This document shows positions 22,607-35,945 of a DNA stretch of 64,000 nucleotides, in pieces. Where the stretch lies: the NCBI GenBank assembly GCA_022036555.1, contig CM039137.1:27459862-27523861 (forward strand), read 5' to 3'. Position numbers and translations under genes: made by a program. The notes beneath the pieces are model-generated. The model ran no database searches. It had not been told where the DNA came from and saw nothing but the letters and a program-made list of their open reading frames with translations. The DNA is from Microstegium vimineum (Eukaryota > Streptophyta > Magnoliopsida > Poales > Poaceae). Each line of letters begins with the position of its first letter. The first letter of the stretch is position 1.

Positions 22607-23031
22607 CATTTAGATGGGCCGTATTTAGTGCGATCTGAAATCCATAATAACAAAGGGGATGCCAATTCTGAACAGTTTCATGTGCATCGAATCTCCATGA
22701 GCCATGACAGGTTCGTTCACGGTTCTCAATCAAACAGTTCACATAGAGATCCCAATACATGATGCATTTGCTAGCACAGATGATCAGTACCAGTCGCTAT
22801 CTTTAACTGTCACCTTTCAGTACTCAGTTTTGGGTCACTGTTCAGCAACAACTTTCAAGTTTCACAAAAGCGAAAGCTCGTGAAACATAACCTAGCTCAG
22901 GTAGATATTCAAATCAAGGTTACAATAATATTATATGTCATGAAAGAAGCACTACAATTTTGAAATTTTCATGGGCATACTTGTAGTGGAACCTGGAATG
23001 CACACAGAGATACTTCATACTTAGTAGGTCA

Positions 23032-26000
23032 CTAAGAACAGTCCGCTTCGATGGCGAGTGTTTTGGTGACTCCAGGGCATAAATCCTTCCCGAAGGTTTC
23101 GTCTGAGAGGGAGACTGTACACCTATTGGTGTTCAGACAAGCCTGCCAAGAATAATGGAAAGATCTGTTAAGTAAAAGAACGAAGCTTGATATGGTCAAC
23201 GGTAGTATGCGGATCTCAATGTACTCATAGTTGATAAACTAGTATCAGACAGCTCACATGAACCTCATGTTTACTTTTTGAAATATAGTTAACCCTTGTG
23301 GCAACAAAATATGGAACTGTAAACCATAATTTAATCCCAGTTGCAACAACACTGCAAAGTAAGAACTCAGGACTGACACTGATCGAATTCCAAGACTAAG
23401 TTCATGTGCATCGATCCAAGTCCACATGCATCAACACATCTCAAAAAGTCAGAACTGATATCTGCTGGCCCATTGGTTATCTGATACTGAAATCTACTTC
23501 ATGTGAGCATTTGTGTCAGGAATCAAGATTTTCGTGCAAATTTTACCTTCTCAACAACAGATAAGGAGTTCGGGTGGTGGCAGACCCCCTTTTGGTATGA
23601 TCTACATGTTCCACTGGGGTTTCCCAAGCTCGCAAACTTTACGGAAGATATATTTTTACCCTCGGGGCAAGACAACTGTGCTTTGGCTGGGGATGTGCCT
23701 TCGTTTGTGGCACTTCCATCCCAGGACTCCAAGTCTATGGAAGGAAAGTGCTCTGACACAAAGGAGCACACGCTTGTCACAGCTCTTCTTGAGAATGTGA
23801 TCTTCATGGGATCCCCACCCTTTTCCTCAAAGACCACAAGGATGTTCCCTGAGGGATGAAACCATGACCGTGGGATATGGTACCTACACCCAGCAAAGCA
23901 GATTGTGAAATACAAGATAATATAACAGTAAATAATATTACCGCCGTGAGGCAAATTCTGTTTCATTACCATCTCTGAGTTGGCTGTCCACAACCTGTCC
24001 TGCACTTGTCTGGATTAAATGTTCCCCTGTAGTTACAACTGGGAGTGCACCTATCATCAGTAGAACTAGTCCTGGGCCAATACCTCCCGATGGCATTTCC
24101 GTTCAACCAAGCCAAGCCTTTCCCCATAGACTGCATGTCTATCCCAACTGGATCATCTCCTTGTGGAACATCAACATTTACCTAAAAACAAGTTTCATTA
24201 GTAAATAAAAGTAGCAGGTTGTGGAGAAGTTCATCTCAAGAATGAAAATCATAGAAGCTTACCTTGTACCATGTCAAAGGTTGGTTTTTCGGTGGCTCAG
24301 ATTGTGGTATCCACCGTTGATTACTTCTCTGATCAGGCTTGAACAAACCATAATATTCCCCTTCCAGTCCAATCTATAATGTTTTTTAAAAAAATCGCAA
24401 TTTCAGGATATATCAGCAGAGAGAAAAAAACTACCATACTCTGTAAAGATGGACCAATTATAAAGAACTCATCATGTAATTTCACATTGAATTCTAGAAC
24501 ATAAATTTGCCCCAACGAATATTGGTGACACTACCTTGTATGCCCAATTATTTGAAGACAAGTCTATGGTTCCATTTCTCACACCAGAAATGTTCACATT
24601 TGTAAAGCCTGCTCCTATCCATTCATAAGCGAATCCTGCATTCTTGTGGAGTGCATAAAGTCTTAATCAGTATCATAATTTTGTATTTAAAGAAGGTGTA
24701 TGCTTCTCCCCTTTTCCGCACAGGAGTGTCTCTCACTGTAGGGGACATTTGTATGCACAAAGAATCAGTGTGCAAAGATTTTTCACACAGATAACTCAGT
24801 GTCAATGATAATCATGTTGAGTAGCAAGTGCTTACTTGTAAACCAACAGTCATACTTAGAAGGGCAAGCTCATTCTTCCCAGTCCTCAAGTTGATAGGCA
24901 ATTTCACACTGAAACTTGATTGTGAGCCATTACCATATGCACTACCTGGAGGAAAGAGATATCCACAAGTAGCAATGATGGCAGAGCTTAATAATTAGGA
25001 GAGAACTGTGAAACTAACGAGCTATTATCTAAGAGTAAGAGGCCCCACAGAAATTTAACGGTTGCACAGTAATCAGTGATGTTGGTAGAAACATGAACTC
25101 TACTTCTCAAGGATACCTTTTGACCACATGGGAATATATGGATACTTTATATGGGCTGAGTAGGACTAAATCCACTAAAAATTTACGCTACATGATATTT
25201 TTAGTTTAGAAAGTAAGAATAAAGAACAAACCTATAAGCTCATTATTCAGGAAAGCATGGACACCATGGCCTTTGGAGTTGATATTGAGGACAACATGGC
25301 TCCCTTTCGAGGAGTAAGTTCCATCCACACTAAAACTGCAGATGACATAAAAAAAAAACCTAGTCACGGGCAGGACTGGAAAGTGCAAAGGACGGTTCAG
25401 AGCAAAATCAACTTATAGGATTAATAGATACCCAGATCTCTCCTGTCTGATCAGTACCTGGGTATGCACTAGGCAGTAGCAGTAACCTTACATGAAAGAG
25501 TCTGAAGTAAACCAACCTTGTTGTGTACCATAGGTAGTCAGTGGAGTCCTTTGTTGTATTAATATGGTCCACAAATCCATTTCGGACAAAGTCAATTTTA
25601 CCCCAAATCCCAGTTCTCTCCCTGAAAATGCTCCATTGATCAGGTTTTGATGCTTGCAAACTTTCTGGAACCATGGCCACCATCGAAGTTTGAGATTGCA
25701 CCTAAATATCAAGAACCAAAAGTTGCAGTCCTAATTTCTTGTGATAAAAAAACTAACTTCAATGTTTCTCCGTAAACTCTGTAGTTACGATCCTGCAATC
25801 CTTTCTCTCTTTTTTATTACCCAGTTATTCATTATTTATTTACCTGAGAAGAATGCTATCTATTTTATCTAACAAGGCTGAATTTATTCCTATTCTGAAA
25901 ACTGAAAAGTACTAAAAAAATCAAATACCTTTGCAGTGTTGAACACCACATTCCTGCAGTCAGGAAGAATACTAACTGACCAAGCAGGAAGATCATATTG

Positions 26001-28719
26001 CCTGTTACGGAAAGTGACAACTTTGTCATTGGCTGAATCAATGTTTGCCAGGAATGCAACACAGCCTCCAGACTGATCACTGTAAATATCAGCCTGTAAA
26101 TGAAGATCAACTCTTAATCCCAAAAGTCAGTAGGATTATGAAAATATGGGATTTAGGGAAAATGGAATGGTGATATCCGTTAACACGTTTCTGAACTACA
26201 GTATGCTGATATTAAACAGATGGCTTCATAATGATACCATATACAGCACTAACTATTAAGAATTTAAAATTGTTTAATAACTTATTTTGATCTGTAACTG
26301 GGTTAAAACATGTTGCATTTAACTGTATTACATTATCAACGTGCAAGTTACAGCACCAAGACAATAAAACTTACCTCTTGTTTAGGCCCCAGGGAAAGAA
26401 ATGTTGTGTTTCCATAAAGCAGGGTGTGCTCACACAATTTTATAGATTTGTGAAGAACCCTCAGATGTGCCCACTTTGGAAACCTCCTGAGGCCTGAGTT
26501 TCAGATAAATTAACAACATTAATACGGCTAAAGTACAAAGATCATTAATTGGATCCATAGGAGAGCAATAGAGCCAAACCATATTCATCAATTGGTGCAT
26601 CATAGTCATAGCTAGTTGTAATGAATGGCCCCCCAGCAGTGCGACCAAAATTTGTGCCACCATGATACTTCAAAAGGATAGTGGAAAGTTTATAAACTTT
26701 CGGTAAATTAAAATTTTGAAACAGGTAGGTGTACTGACTATTTATGGTTTGATTATTCCAGATGCATGACCGTGGCTAACAGCAAATAGTGTTTTTGGCA
26801 ACTCAGAAACTAGCCAGCTGAGGTGGCATTGTTGGAGATGCCCTGATGCACATATCCTATTCAAGTAATGTACGAGTAATGCAAAGGCATTACCACATAG
26901 TAATTCTGAACACTGCCACCTTTCTCGAAAAAACGAGCAACAGCGAACGCAACATCTTCAGGTGGTCTGTGGGGATTACTTTCGCCAAAAGTCTGGAACC
27001 TACACATAAATTAAAGGGACATAAAGTAGGATCATAAAACTTCAAGTTTGAGAGTGAGAAAATTCAATAATAATTTGCTTCAAAAACACTACAATGTCAA
27101 CATTGCAACATATCTGTTACTAACAGAAGTATGTAAAATCCATTACCATCCTGGCCAATTCTCAGTCCAAAGTTTTGGCTTGGTTGGTGAATTTGGCTGG
27201 AATCCATCACAGTAGAAACCATTACAAGAGTTTATCTGCAAATATCAATTTACACACATGAACGAATCTGCCAAAAAAAATGCATAGCAAAGAGTTAAAT
27301 CGCTCAACCACTAGTCACATAGTTATGATGAAAATACAATCCCAACTGTCACATAAATTTTATGTCATGACTAGAAGAAGTAAAACCTAAAGGACCAGAA
27401 ATTGTTAACAAAGGAATATGGCACTTGTGTTGTGTCAGTCCAAGACTTTGCAACAACAATTAGAATGTTAGATTGATGAAGCAAATCATGTTCTGACTGT
27501 TAGTCTGTTAATAGAACAGCCAGGCGTCGGGTGTAAAAGACTAACCACAGGATCAGGAGCATCAGACTCCTGGCACATAATCCAAGGGACACCAGTGTTT
27601 TGAGCAACAGCCATACTAGCTGCCCACATCGCATATTGCTTGCCGCCAGGTCCATACGCTTGTTCATAATAATCTCCATATTCATTCTCTATCTGCAATG
27701 TAAAATTAACAACATTCAATCAGAAAGCTTGTCTGTCATGAAAACATGAAAAATGAATTTAGAATACTATATATATCCTATTATGACCTGAGCTAGGATA
27801 ATGTTCCCTCCCTGGGAAGCGAAGAGCTGCTCTTTCTTCATCATGTTCACGATGTATGTCGTGAAACTCTTCATATGGCTCTGCATCCAGACAAAAAAAA
27901 AACATTACAGTTAGCACCAAAATAGAATAATTAGCAGAGGCACTCGATGAAATTCATGTCCAACGCACCTTGAATGGCTCATTGTTTGTCCTGAAAACCG
28001 TTCCTGGCACGTAGTGCAACCACACTGGCACGCCACTGAAACTCCATACAGAATAGCTATATTAATCCCAAGGAAAGCCAATAAAAACTCTTAAAAATTA
28101 CAACTAATCGCGTAACAGTGAACAAAGAAAGGTGACCCGTAATTCCACTCGGCAGCGACAAAGGGCCCGATGCGCAGGATCAAGAGCAGCCCAGCGTCTC
28201 TAACGACCTTCACGAACTGCACCAGGTCGAACCGGTCCTCGAAGTAGTACTGCAATCCAGCGAAATTCATTCACTAGGCATAGAGAAAAGAAAACCCCAT
28301 TCTTCAGTACCGCAGAACAACATTTTGTTGTGGAGCGGCCTGCGAACCTGGCCTGGGGCGATCTCATGGCCATTCCAGAACACGTAGGTCTCGATGCAGT
28401 CGGCGCCGCCGTCCTTGGCTTCAGCCACCAGCTTAGGCCACATCTACAGGCACGGGGTGGCGCAAAGTTAAGTGCTGCTGGAGCTGGTACAATGAGGGAG
28501 CGCGTGCACGGAGGCTTGGTGTAGAGGCGCCGCCGTACGTACCTCGGGGACGCTGCGGGGGTAGTGGATGGAGGTGGAGATGATGAGGCGGCGGCGGCCG
28601 GAGATGATGAGGGAGCGGTGGTCGTACGTCACATTGGAGGCAGCGTCGAGCGACGGCACCAGCAGCAACAGTAGAAGGAACGGAAGGGCCGAGAAGGTGG
28701 CCACGGCGGCGGCTGCCAT
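23032..28719 (-). CDS. BGAL: beta-galactosidase, GH35, 19 exons
   Basis: Exons (minus): 28719-28543, 28443-28348, 28249-28137, 28035-27969, 27880-27788, 27692-27546, 27235-27147, 26999-26894, 26667-26580, 26493-26375, 26093-25929, 25701-25517, 25335-25232, 24945-24836, 24642-24535, 24373-24263, 24181-23970, 23883-23547, 23142-23032. They sum to 2538 nt, 845 aa, in frame at every GT-AG junction. An N-terminal hydrophobic signal peptide (about 1-26) implies secretion to the cell wall. The GH35 motif GGNIILAQIENEYG straddles exons 5 and 6 (acid/base Glu186) and WTENW supplies the nucleophile (Glu256). The Cys-rich C-terminus (about 735-845) resembles the galactose-binding (SUEL) lectin domain of the longer plant family members. 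It removes terminal beta-galactose from wall polysaccharides and glycoproteins. The exact paralogue is not assigned. Confidence 0.93.
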
Positions 28720-29649
28720 GGCCGGAGCAGAGCGGAGCGGGGGGGTGTACGGAGCACGATAGTGGCGGAGGTGGTCAGGCGGTGGTGGTGGTATTAATAG
28801 CGGTGCGCGGCGTGGAGTGAGAGCGAAATGTGGAGGCTGCAGAGGACAGACGATGGGCTTTGGGAGACGACGACGCGTCCGGCGTCCGGGAGTGTTTCGG
28901 TGGGGGACAGCGATGGACGGCGAGCGACGGTGCATGGAACTGGGGTCTTTGGGCGTGCCGTGCCGTGCCGTGCCGTGGGATTGGCTGCGCCTCTCTCTCG
29001 GAGTCTCCGTGTGCCGTGCCATGCGTGCGCGGCAGCGTCGTGGACCGCCGGCGCCGTTCGGCCAAAGTGAGAACAGCCTGTTCCGTGACGACGTGGCTTC
29101 CGTCACGAGGAGCAACCGCTCGGGGTCGACGAGCTGGCCAGCCGGCGGGGCCCGCCGGCTCCCGCGCAGAGCGCACGGCAGGATCACAGGATCCCAGGCG
29201 GAACGGCCGATGCAGCCGTTGCAAGGAAAAGTCAGGGCACGGCCGGCCACAGGCGTCGCGTTTGGTTTGGACGCGCGCAGCGGATGGGGGATGAGTGTGC
29301 CACGGGCAGGGCACGCCGCGCACGGCGAGGGAAAGGGGAAACCGTGGAGCGACTCGGCGTCGCGGCGCATGTGACCTTGGTCTGAGCTAGTCAGAGCAAA
29401 GCGGACCCATGTTCCTGGCCCCACTGCGGCAGTGCCTCACGGCCTCACGGGCCACGACTCCAGGCTTCGGCGGTAGTCCTCGTCCAGTCCGTCCAGTCCA
29501 CGCGTGGCGTGCCATCACTGCCGTGTGATGAAGTAAAAACGACGCTGCCGTACACAGTATTCTGTTTCCAAAGATCGGAGAAGCATGGAGGCTGTTGACT
29601 AATTCGAACAGCCTGCGTGGTGCTCAAAGCAAAATACTTCCCAAACAAT
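28720..29649. other. GC-rich upstream region of the beta-galactosidase gene
   Basis: Divergent, very GC-rich sequence upstream of the ATG at 28719, including a (GCCGT)n run at 28954-28977. Long open frames on both strands here are products of base composition. 5' UTR and promoter are expected within it; a weak TATTAATA on the minus strand lies near 28793-28800. Confidence 0.55.
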
Positions 29650-31070
29650 AGCATCTTGGAGTGCCAAGCAAAGAGGGCATTTCTTACTCCTAGAGAAGCA
29701 TTCTACAAGGGGTGGAGTTGATGAAGAAGGGGATCATTTGGAGGGTTGAGGATGGAAGCAAGATAAAAATCTGGACTGACTCATGGATACCTCGGGGAGT
29801 GACACGTCGCCCCGCTACTCTAAGGGGGAACTCACTGCTAACAAGGGTAGAGGAGTTGATGGACCCATTTAACGGAGGATGGGATGAACAGTTGGTTAGG
29901 GACACTTTTTGGAGGGAGGACGCTGAGTTGATTTTGTCAATCCCAATTGGGATAGAATCATCGGATTGGCCAGCGTGGCATTTTGACCCAAAGGGTCTGT
30001 TCTCGGTGAGATCAACCTACAAGATTACGGTGTAGGCTAGGGACAACGAGGCAGGAAGAGTTGATGAGGCGTCAACAGGGGGTGGCATAACTGATGCCCA
30101 ATTCCCATGGCACAAAATATGGCAGCTGAAGGTGCCCAATAAAGTACAAATGTTTCTATGGCGTTTGATTCATAACAGTCTGTCGGTGAGAAACAATCTG
30201 AAGAGGAGGAAAGTTAAAACCGAAACCATCTGCCCAATGTGCAAGAGGTTAGATGAAGATTGTGGACATTTATTTTTCAAATGCAAAAAGGTTGGGGAGT
30301 GCTGGTGGGAACTACAAATGGAAGACGCTCGCTGCTGTTTTGAACACTGCAAGTCAGGGAAGGAAGTAGCTGAGAAGATTTGGACAATGACTATTGACAA
30401 ACAACTAAAAGTTGTTGTATGTATGTGGAAATGGTGGACAGCAAGAAACAAGGCAAATGCGGGAGAACGAGTATAAAGCGCTGGGGAGGTATGCAACTCA
30501 GTCCATTACCACCTCAATGAGTTTGCAAAACTAAAAACCCAGGGGAATAGGCGAGGCTAGGTGCAGAAACAGGGATGGAAGCCTCCACCAAATGACCAAT
30601 ACAAGTTGAATGTAGATGCAGTCTTCTCAGCCTTAACAAGAAGGGACGGATGGGGATACATGGTCAGAAACAACACAGGGGAGGTGTTGGACATTGGGGC
30701 AGGTAACATTCAAAGAGCAGGTAGTGCTCTGCATGCTGAAGCTATAGCAGCCCTTCACGGTCTAGACAGAGCAGAACAATTGGGAATGACAAGAATAATT
30801 TTGGAGACAGATGCCTCAAATTTGGAGAGAGCCTTGACAACAAGTGAGATGGACGGTGGTCCAAAAGGAGCTCTTTTTAGGCAGATTCGGTTAGCAATGA
30901 TGAGAAATTTTGTTTCATGTAGTGTATCAATTTGTCCTAGAGAATGTAATAAGGTGGCTGATTGTATGATCAACCATGCTAAAGCTGTTCTTCACTTTTT
31001 TAGTTGATAAGACAGTTGATATTTTAGTTATTTTTATTGTGAAATAAAAATATCATATCGTAATTGAAAT
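29650..31070 (+). mobile_element. 5'-truncated LINE (non-LTR retrotransposon)
   Basis: The 3' end of a plant L1-type LINE. It begins in the linker after RT (SWRSIL-like block with a TAG in place of Trp near 29690), continues through the RT zinc-binding domain (29712-30476; CPMC...CGHLFFKC cluster near 30230-30290) and ends with an RNase H-like domain (30561-31007; NVDAVF start, LHAEAIAALHGL helix, ETDAS, ECNKVADC). Several in-frame stops interrupt it (about 30033, 30474 and 30558). 5' truncation is typical of LINE insertion. An AT-rich tail follows 31007; no clear target duplication. Confidence 0.85.
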
Positions 31071-33033
31071 AAGCTAAATAAACAAGACAAAATCTCACCA
31101 ACAACGAAGCATGTTCGGCTTTAGAAAGTGCAGCTACAGTCTACTACGTACGCTCCATTGTGGCCGCTGGAACACGCAGCCGCTGTGGTTTTTTTTAGCA
31201 CTCATAAGATATAGTAGTTTTAGCCGTTGTTACGTGTGACGAATACTGCTAGTAGTTTATTCATTAAAATTTATAGTTTTGATGGCTTAAACTACTCTCA
31301 ACACTATTCAAATAAAAAAAAATTCGTCGGCCGAACAGATTTTTTTTCCACGTACCGGTATTCCGGTCCGTGTACAACCATACTCGTAGTTCTGTTCTGG
31401 CTCCTTTCAAAAAAAAAAAGAAGTTCTGTTCTTGCATCCGGTCAGTTATTTTCCGATACAGAGACGTCCCGTCCACATCCACCGTTCTCTTGTTCCGGTT
31501 TTGGTTCCCCGTGTTTCCGTTATAATTTCTTCCGGTTTTATAATTCGGCAACCTTCCATTCAGGCATGTTTCAAATTAACTTCATAATCTTCTAGCAATG
31601 TATTTTAACGTATTTTCAGTTTTCTTATCTAACTCATCAAGCTTGTTTAAGAGTAATTTTTTCTCCTTTTTATATGCCCCACTATTTTTTTTTTTGCCCA
31701 CCCTCTTAAATACTGGCGTAGCTTTCTTAGCTTTGCTTGCCACCTTTTCTAGGGGAATGCCATTTGTACCAATACTTTACCATTGCGTACCGTATCACAG
31801 AAATCATCCCATAACAGGTCCAACTCAAACTTAAATTGTAGATGATAAGTTGATGAGTTGTGGATAAGCCCCTGTGTTTAGAAAAAGTAGAGTATGGTCT
31901 GATATCTCTCTGGTCAAACGTAAACAGTTAGTCTGATTCTACTTTGGTAGATGAAGCCGGATATGAAATATTCATTATTAAAAAAGATAATCTAAATAAA
32001 TATATCTCCAGGGTGTGTGCATGCCTGCAATTTCTCGTTGAGGAATAGCATGTGAAAAATCAGGAGGTCTCTCAAAATAATTGTCATCACACACGCCAAT
32101 TTTCTTGTCAACTGTAAGTAAAGTTTAAAATTACAATTTTTTATGGATCCATGAAGAAAGTTAAACTCGGTATAAGGTGTGTGTCTTTTAACTTCTGCAA
32201 AAGACAGAACAAGACATTTACACAATTTCTAAAATTGTGAAGTGTGCATCTACTACTTCCAGGAGATGGTTTGTTAGATGCTATCAATTGTTGCAAGAAG
32301 GGACATTGGTGAAGAAGAGACGGGCACACCAATGGAATCCCTATGGTGCCACAAAGTCCGAATGGTGTGCTGGTGGTAGCCATGCCATGATGTCCTTGCC
32401 CCACGACGGTCGGAAGCCGAACTGCCTTGCCACCTAGCACAGACCCTGCCTGCTGTCTACTTAGTTCATGCTGGCCGCCCGCTGCCACCAGGAGTTTTGG
32501 TTTTCACACATTAGATTTGTGAAAAGCAAACAAATTCTTCGGTTATGACCCCTTTCCTCAAGCCACATAGGTTGTTCATTAACACTAATCATCATAGTTT
32601 TTCAGCGAATCAATAATATTTTCTTTCATAATAAATCAGCATAAATATTTAACGTAAGTTAAATTTCATTGAAACAAATAGGGTGATAGCTCGTGGATTT
32701 TCTTCCATTGGTACTTCAGTTTCCTCTGAACAGAATTGTTATGGATGTGAATGAGTGAATCTTTGAATGTCGTGAGTTGACATATTTGTATCTTTTTTGT
32801 TTTATGCTGCGAGGATGAACGAGTTTCATATCGGATGGTCAGTAGTAGCACTGAACTACCATTATCTATCTATTCCTATCAGCATCAGACACATTAGAGC
32901 TTCACAGTTTGTTATTACACTTCTAGAGCAGAATTCAGCAGCATATATATGATACGAAACAAGGCACATCATCTACATTTTTGTTATGTTTTGGAGGAGC
33001 ACCAGTCATATTATATCTACGTGATCAGAACTA
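31071..33033. other. intergenic, no gene seen
   Basis: AT-rich; the longest open frames (31227-31595 plus, 32141-32488 minus) show no domain or splice context that I recognise. Confidence 0.5.
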
Positions 33034-33036
33034 TTA

Positions 33037-33969
33037 GACCCTGTTTGGAAGGTATGGAAACATATACATTTGTAAATTGTTTACACTTGTATTCTCGTGT
33101 GAATAAGAAAACCAGTGCATAATCATCCGCTTGTAAAATATACCGTTTGGAAGCACAGTGTCATACTTTCTAGGCACAAGCGCCGTCGCCAGACAAATTT
33201 GCTAACAATCGAGCTGTCATCCCATTGCTAGTGTCTGATTGCTCACTGCCTCATCTGTTTCCTTCCCGAGCAGTCCTTGTTGGACTCCACCGAAGCTAGG
33301 GGCGCCATGGCCAAAGAAATCAAGTTCCATCTGTCATTATACTATTTAAGCTCGCCGGATCAATTTCGAGCAGCCTGAGCATCCATCCATCAATTCCTTG
33401 CGTATGCATCACGCTTAGCCTCTCCTTTATAGCACCGAACTGCCACTCAGACCAATAACCATTCGGGTCAGTGACATTGGCGCAGCGTGTCTCCTAGTTG
33501 CCATTGTTGCCCGCAGAGCAGAGCACCCATGGTGAGCCTAGCTCCTGGCAGCTCTCCGTCGTCGATCCCCGCCTCAACTAGACTGTCCTCGCTCACGCCG
33601 TCCGAGTGGAACCCAGCCCATTGTCGATCTCGACGTCTCCTGTCCAGGATTGGTTGGGGATGGGGAGGGACCGATGGGGTCAGGTGGGGGTGGCGATGCG
33701 GCTCCTGGGCACCGCCACGCTGCACAAGAAACCTTCGTCCTCGTCACCGAGCGGCGAGCGGAGGGCAGAGGGGAGCCCAATGTTTATACTATTTTTTTCC
33801 AGACCTCATGAGACAATAGTTTTTTTCTAACGGTTTTTGACCAAAACAGACATAAAATAATTGGGATTACCGGTCATCCAAACAATGAAATCTGATCTTT
33901 GTCAGAAAATAAATAGGACCTGTAATTTACACCAGTTTTAAGATGAAAACTAGTCTTCCAAACAAGACC
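33037..33969. mobile_element. PIF/Harbinger-like non-autonomous element
   Basis: A 933-bp element with imperfect inverted ends GACCCTGTTTGGAAG and CTTCCAAACAAGACC, flanked by TTA on both sides (33034-33036 and 33970-33972). TTA duplications with a CCTGTTTGG terminus are typical of Tourist/Harbinger elements. The AT-rich ends enclose a GC-rich core (about 33470-33780) unlike the flanks, possibly captured host sequence. No transposase seen. Confidence 0.72.
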
Positions 33970-34294
33970 TTAGACTATATTTTTTTCCAAAGATAACCTA
34001 ATTTTTTTTTAGCTTCATCCTACTTCGTATTTATGTGAAAGGAGAAGAAAAACATCTTCACGTTGTTTTAAAAAGAGACGGTTTGGTAAAAAAGACCTAA
34101 AGAACCGTCCAAAATAGAATGTCAATAGAAACATAATCTAGTGTTAATAGAAAAAAAAAGGATGGCAGCGCAATCACGGGCCGATGTTTCGTGCAGTCCC
34201 AGGCTCCCAGTCTGAGCTCGTTGGCATCAAGCCCTACCATGTGCATTTAAGGGTTTATTGAGTTCCCACCTCTTAAATTAACCTTCATTATCCG

Positions 34295-34649
34295 GTGTAG
34301 ACCATAACCTTCATGAAAATCCGTACAAACTATAATAAAAAAATCGTTTAAATTCATCAAAAAAAATCACACATGTAGATAATATGATGATACACAATTT
34401 TGTAAAATATTTTGTCCAAACTTAACTTCATTTGTGATATATAAAAACAAGAAATTTCAAGCCAGAAATGTGTCCAGATGATTTGTTAGAAATTTGTTAT
34501 TTTTATATCTAACAAACGAAGTTGAGTTTGTACAAGATATTTTACAAGGTTATGTATCATCGTATCATCTACATGTGTGATTTTTTTGTGAATTTATATA
34601 ACTTTTTTGCCATGGTTTGCACGAGTTTTCACGAAGTTATGGTTTGCAC
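34295..34649. mobile_element. long foldback (inverted-repeat) element
   Basis: The two halves are near-complementary for about 130-150 bp each: the left arm starts near GACCATAACCTTCATGAAAA and the right arm ends near TTTTCACGAAGTTATGGTT, with a roughly 70-bp loop around 34440-34510. Size and structure suit a MITE or foldback transposon. No superfamily assigned. Confidence 0.72.
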
Positions 34650-35203
34650 AAGATACATTCCCATTTTAGTAACCCAGTGTAACCTTTTTCTTTGTAGTCT
34701 CAAGTGTCATGTAGGCTCGGATAAAAAAAGTAGGTGCTCTAAACTTGTTATAGTATTTTGATAAAGCTACATATTGTTAACGAGAGAGAAAGTAGTCCAT
34801 GCTAAAAAAAGAAGAGGGAAAAAAATAAAGGTATGACATGATAAAAGGAAAAAGTCACTTTAAAGTCACAGGTAGTGGTAGTTTGTATTGTGTAAATAGT
34901 AGTTTCAGTATTTACTGGTCTACGTGAATCATTTTATTTATACCAAAGTCACTAGTAGTGTTAGTCTTCGTTGGGGTTGCTCTAATGCCAAATAAACTGA
35001 CTAAAAGGTCACCACCACTAGTTAATCAAAAGGTACTAAAAATAACTAAAATATTCTAATTCACCTTAATTTAGGAGGTAGGAACCAATCAGACCCTAAC
35101 TCGGCCCATTTGTCGTCAATCCGGACCGTCGCCGCCTTCCAATCCGACGCCTGAAACTCGTCCCCCTCCACGAAAACCCTACCGGGCTACGCTGCCGCTC
35201 CCC

Positions 35204-35943
35204 ATGTCGACAAAACCCCACGCCCCACACCCCAAATTTCCTTATCCACTCACGGGAAACGCCGCCGTCCGTCCCATCACCTACCCATCCTGTCCCTACC
35301 TTCCGCCTATCGAGATGCAAGCCATGGTTTCGCCTGATCGTTTCGGTGACTGATAAACCAGCTGATGCTGTTTTAAGATGTTTTGGTATGAGAGAAATAA
35401 CATTGTTACGGTGGCTGATAAGCCATACACTGATCGATTTGATCGTGCTGGCCGACAGCCAGGACCCGCAGCTTAGGGTTAACCTAGTCGGACTGCATTC
35501 TCTGCGCGAGATTCCCACCGCTCACTCGCGTCTCCTACAGGCGCTCCAAGGTCACAGTTGGTTCTGTCCCGACCTGGGAAAACTCAATGGCTTGTTTGGC
35601 ATTGTTGTGGAGCTCACCCGCATAGAGGTAGATATGTCGCCTTGTCTCTCCAACGATATGAAAGATACCGAGGCCCTCCTCCTCCTCGACAATGTCGCAA
35701 ACACCATCGTCCGGAGGACCGGGAACACGTCCCTAACCAAATGTTTGAAGAACTTGATCTTCTGCTCTGGAAAAAAAGTACAAGAGACCGTGAAAGAAGT
35801 GGAGGATCCTCAGGAAGGAGCTACCGAGGAGCGCATACGCCACTGCGTGGATTCTCTACTCCCTCACGTTACTTGGCTGTTGGATGAGGTAGCAGTCAGA
35901 TTCGTGGATGCCGCCGTCGTCACAGACGTCGTGACGTGCGAGG
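35204..35943 (+). pseudogene. unrecognised gene-like exon interrupted by a MITE
   Basis: From about 35446 to 35943 the plus strand is open, without simple-sequence bias, and ends at a good donor (GAG|GTAAGC near 35943). It would encode a Leu/Val-rich, probably helical segment with no motif I know. Upstream, an ATG at 35204 opens a short Pro-rich frame that stops inside the MITE at 35332-35445. The MITE may have split an older exon. I see no downstream exon and cannot assign a function; this may be a captured or dead gene fragment. Confidence 0.3.
35332..35445. mobile_element. MITE, GATCGTTT..GCTGATAA family
   Basis: Ends read CTGATCGTTTCGGTGACTGA and, inverted, a similar GATC...TTATCAGCCACC. 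The same family recurs at 52936-53027 and 63824-63936. Confidence 0.6.
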
Positions 35944-35945
35944 TA

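Noticed and set aside
28468..29424. 318-codon open frame on the minus strand
   Set aside because: Only its 28719-28543 part is exon 1 of the beta-galactosidase; the upstream part is GC-rich 5' flank and the downstream part runs into intron 1.
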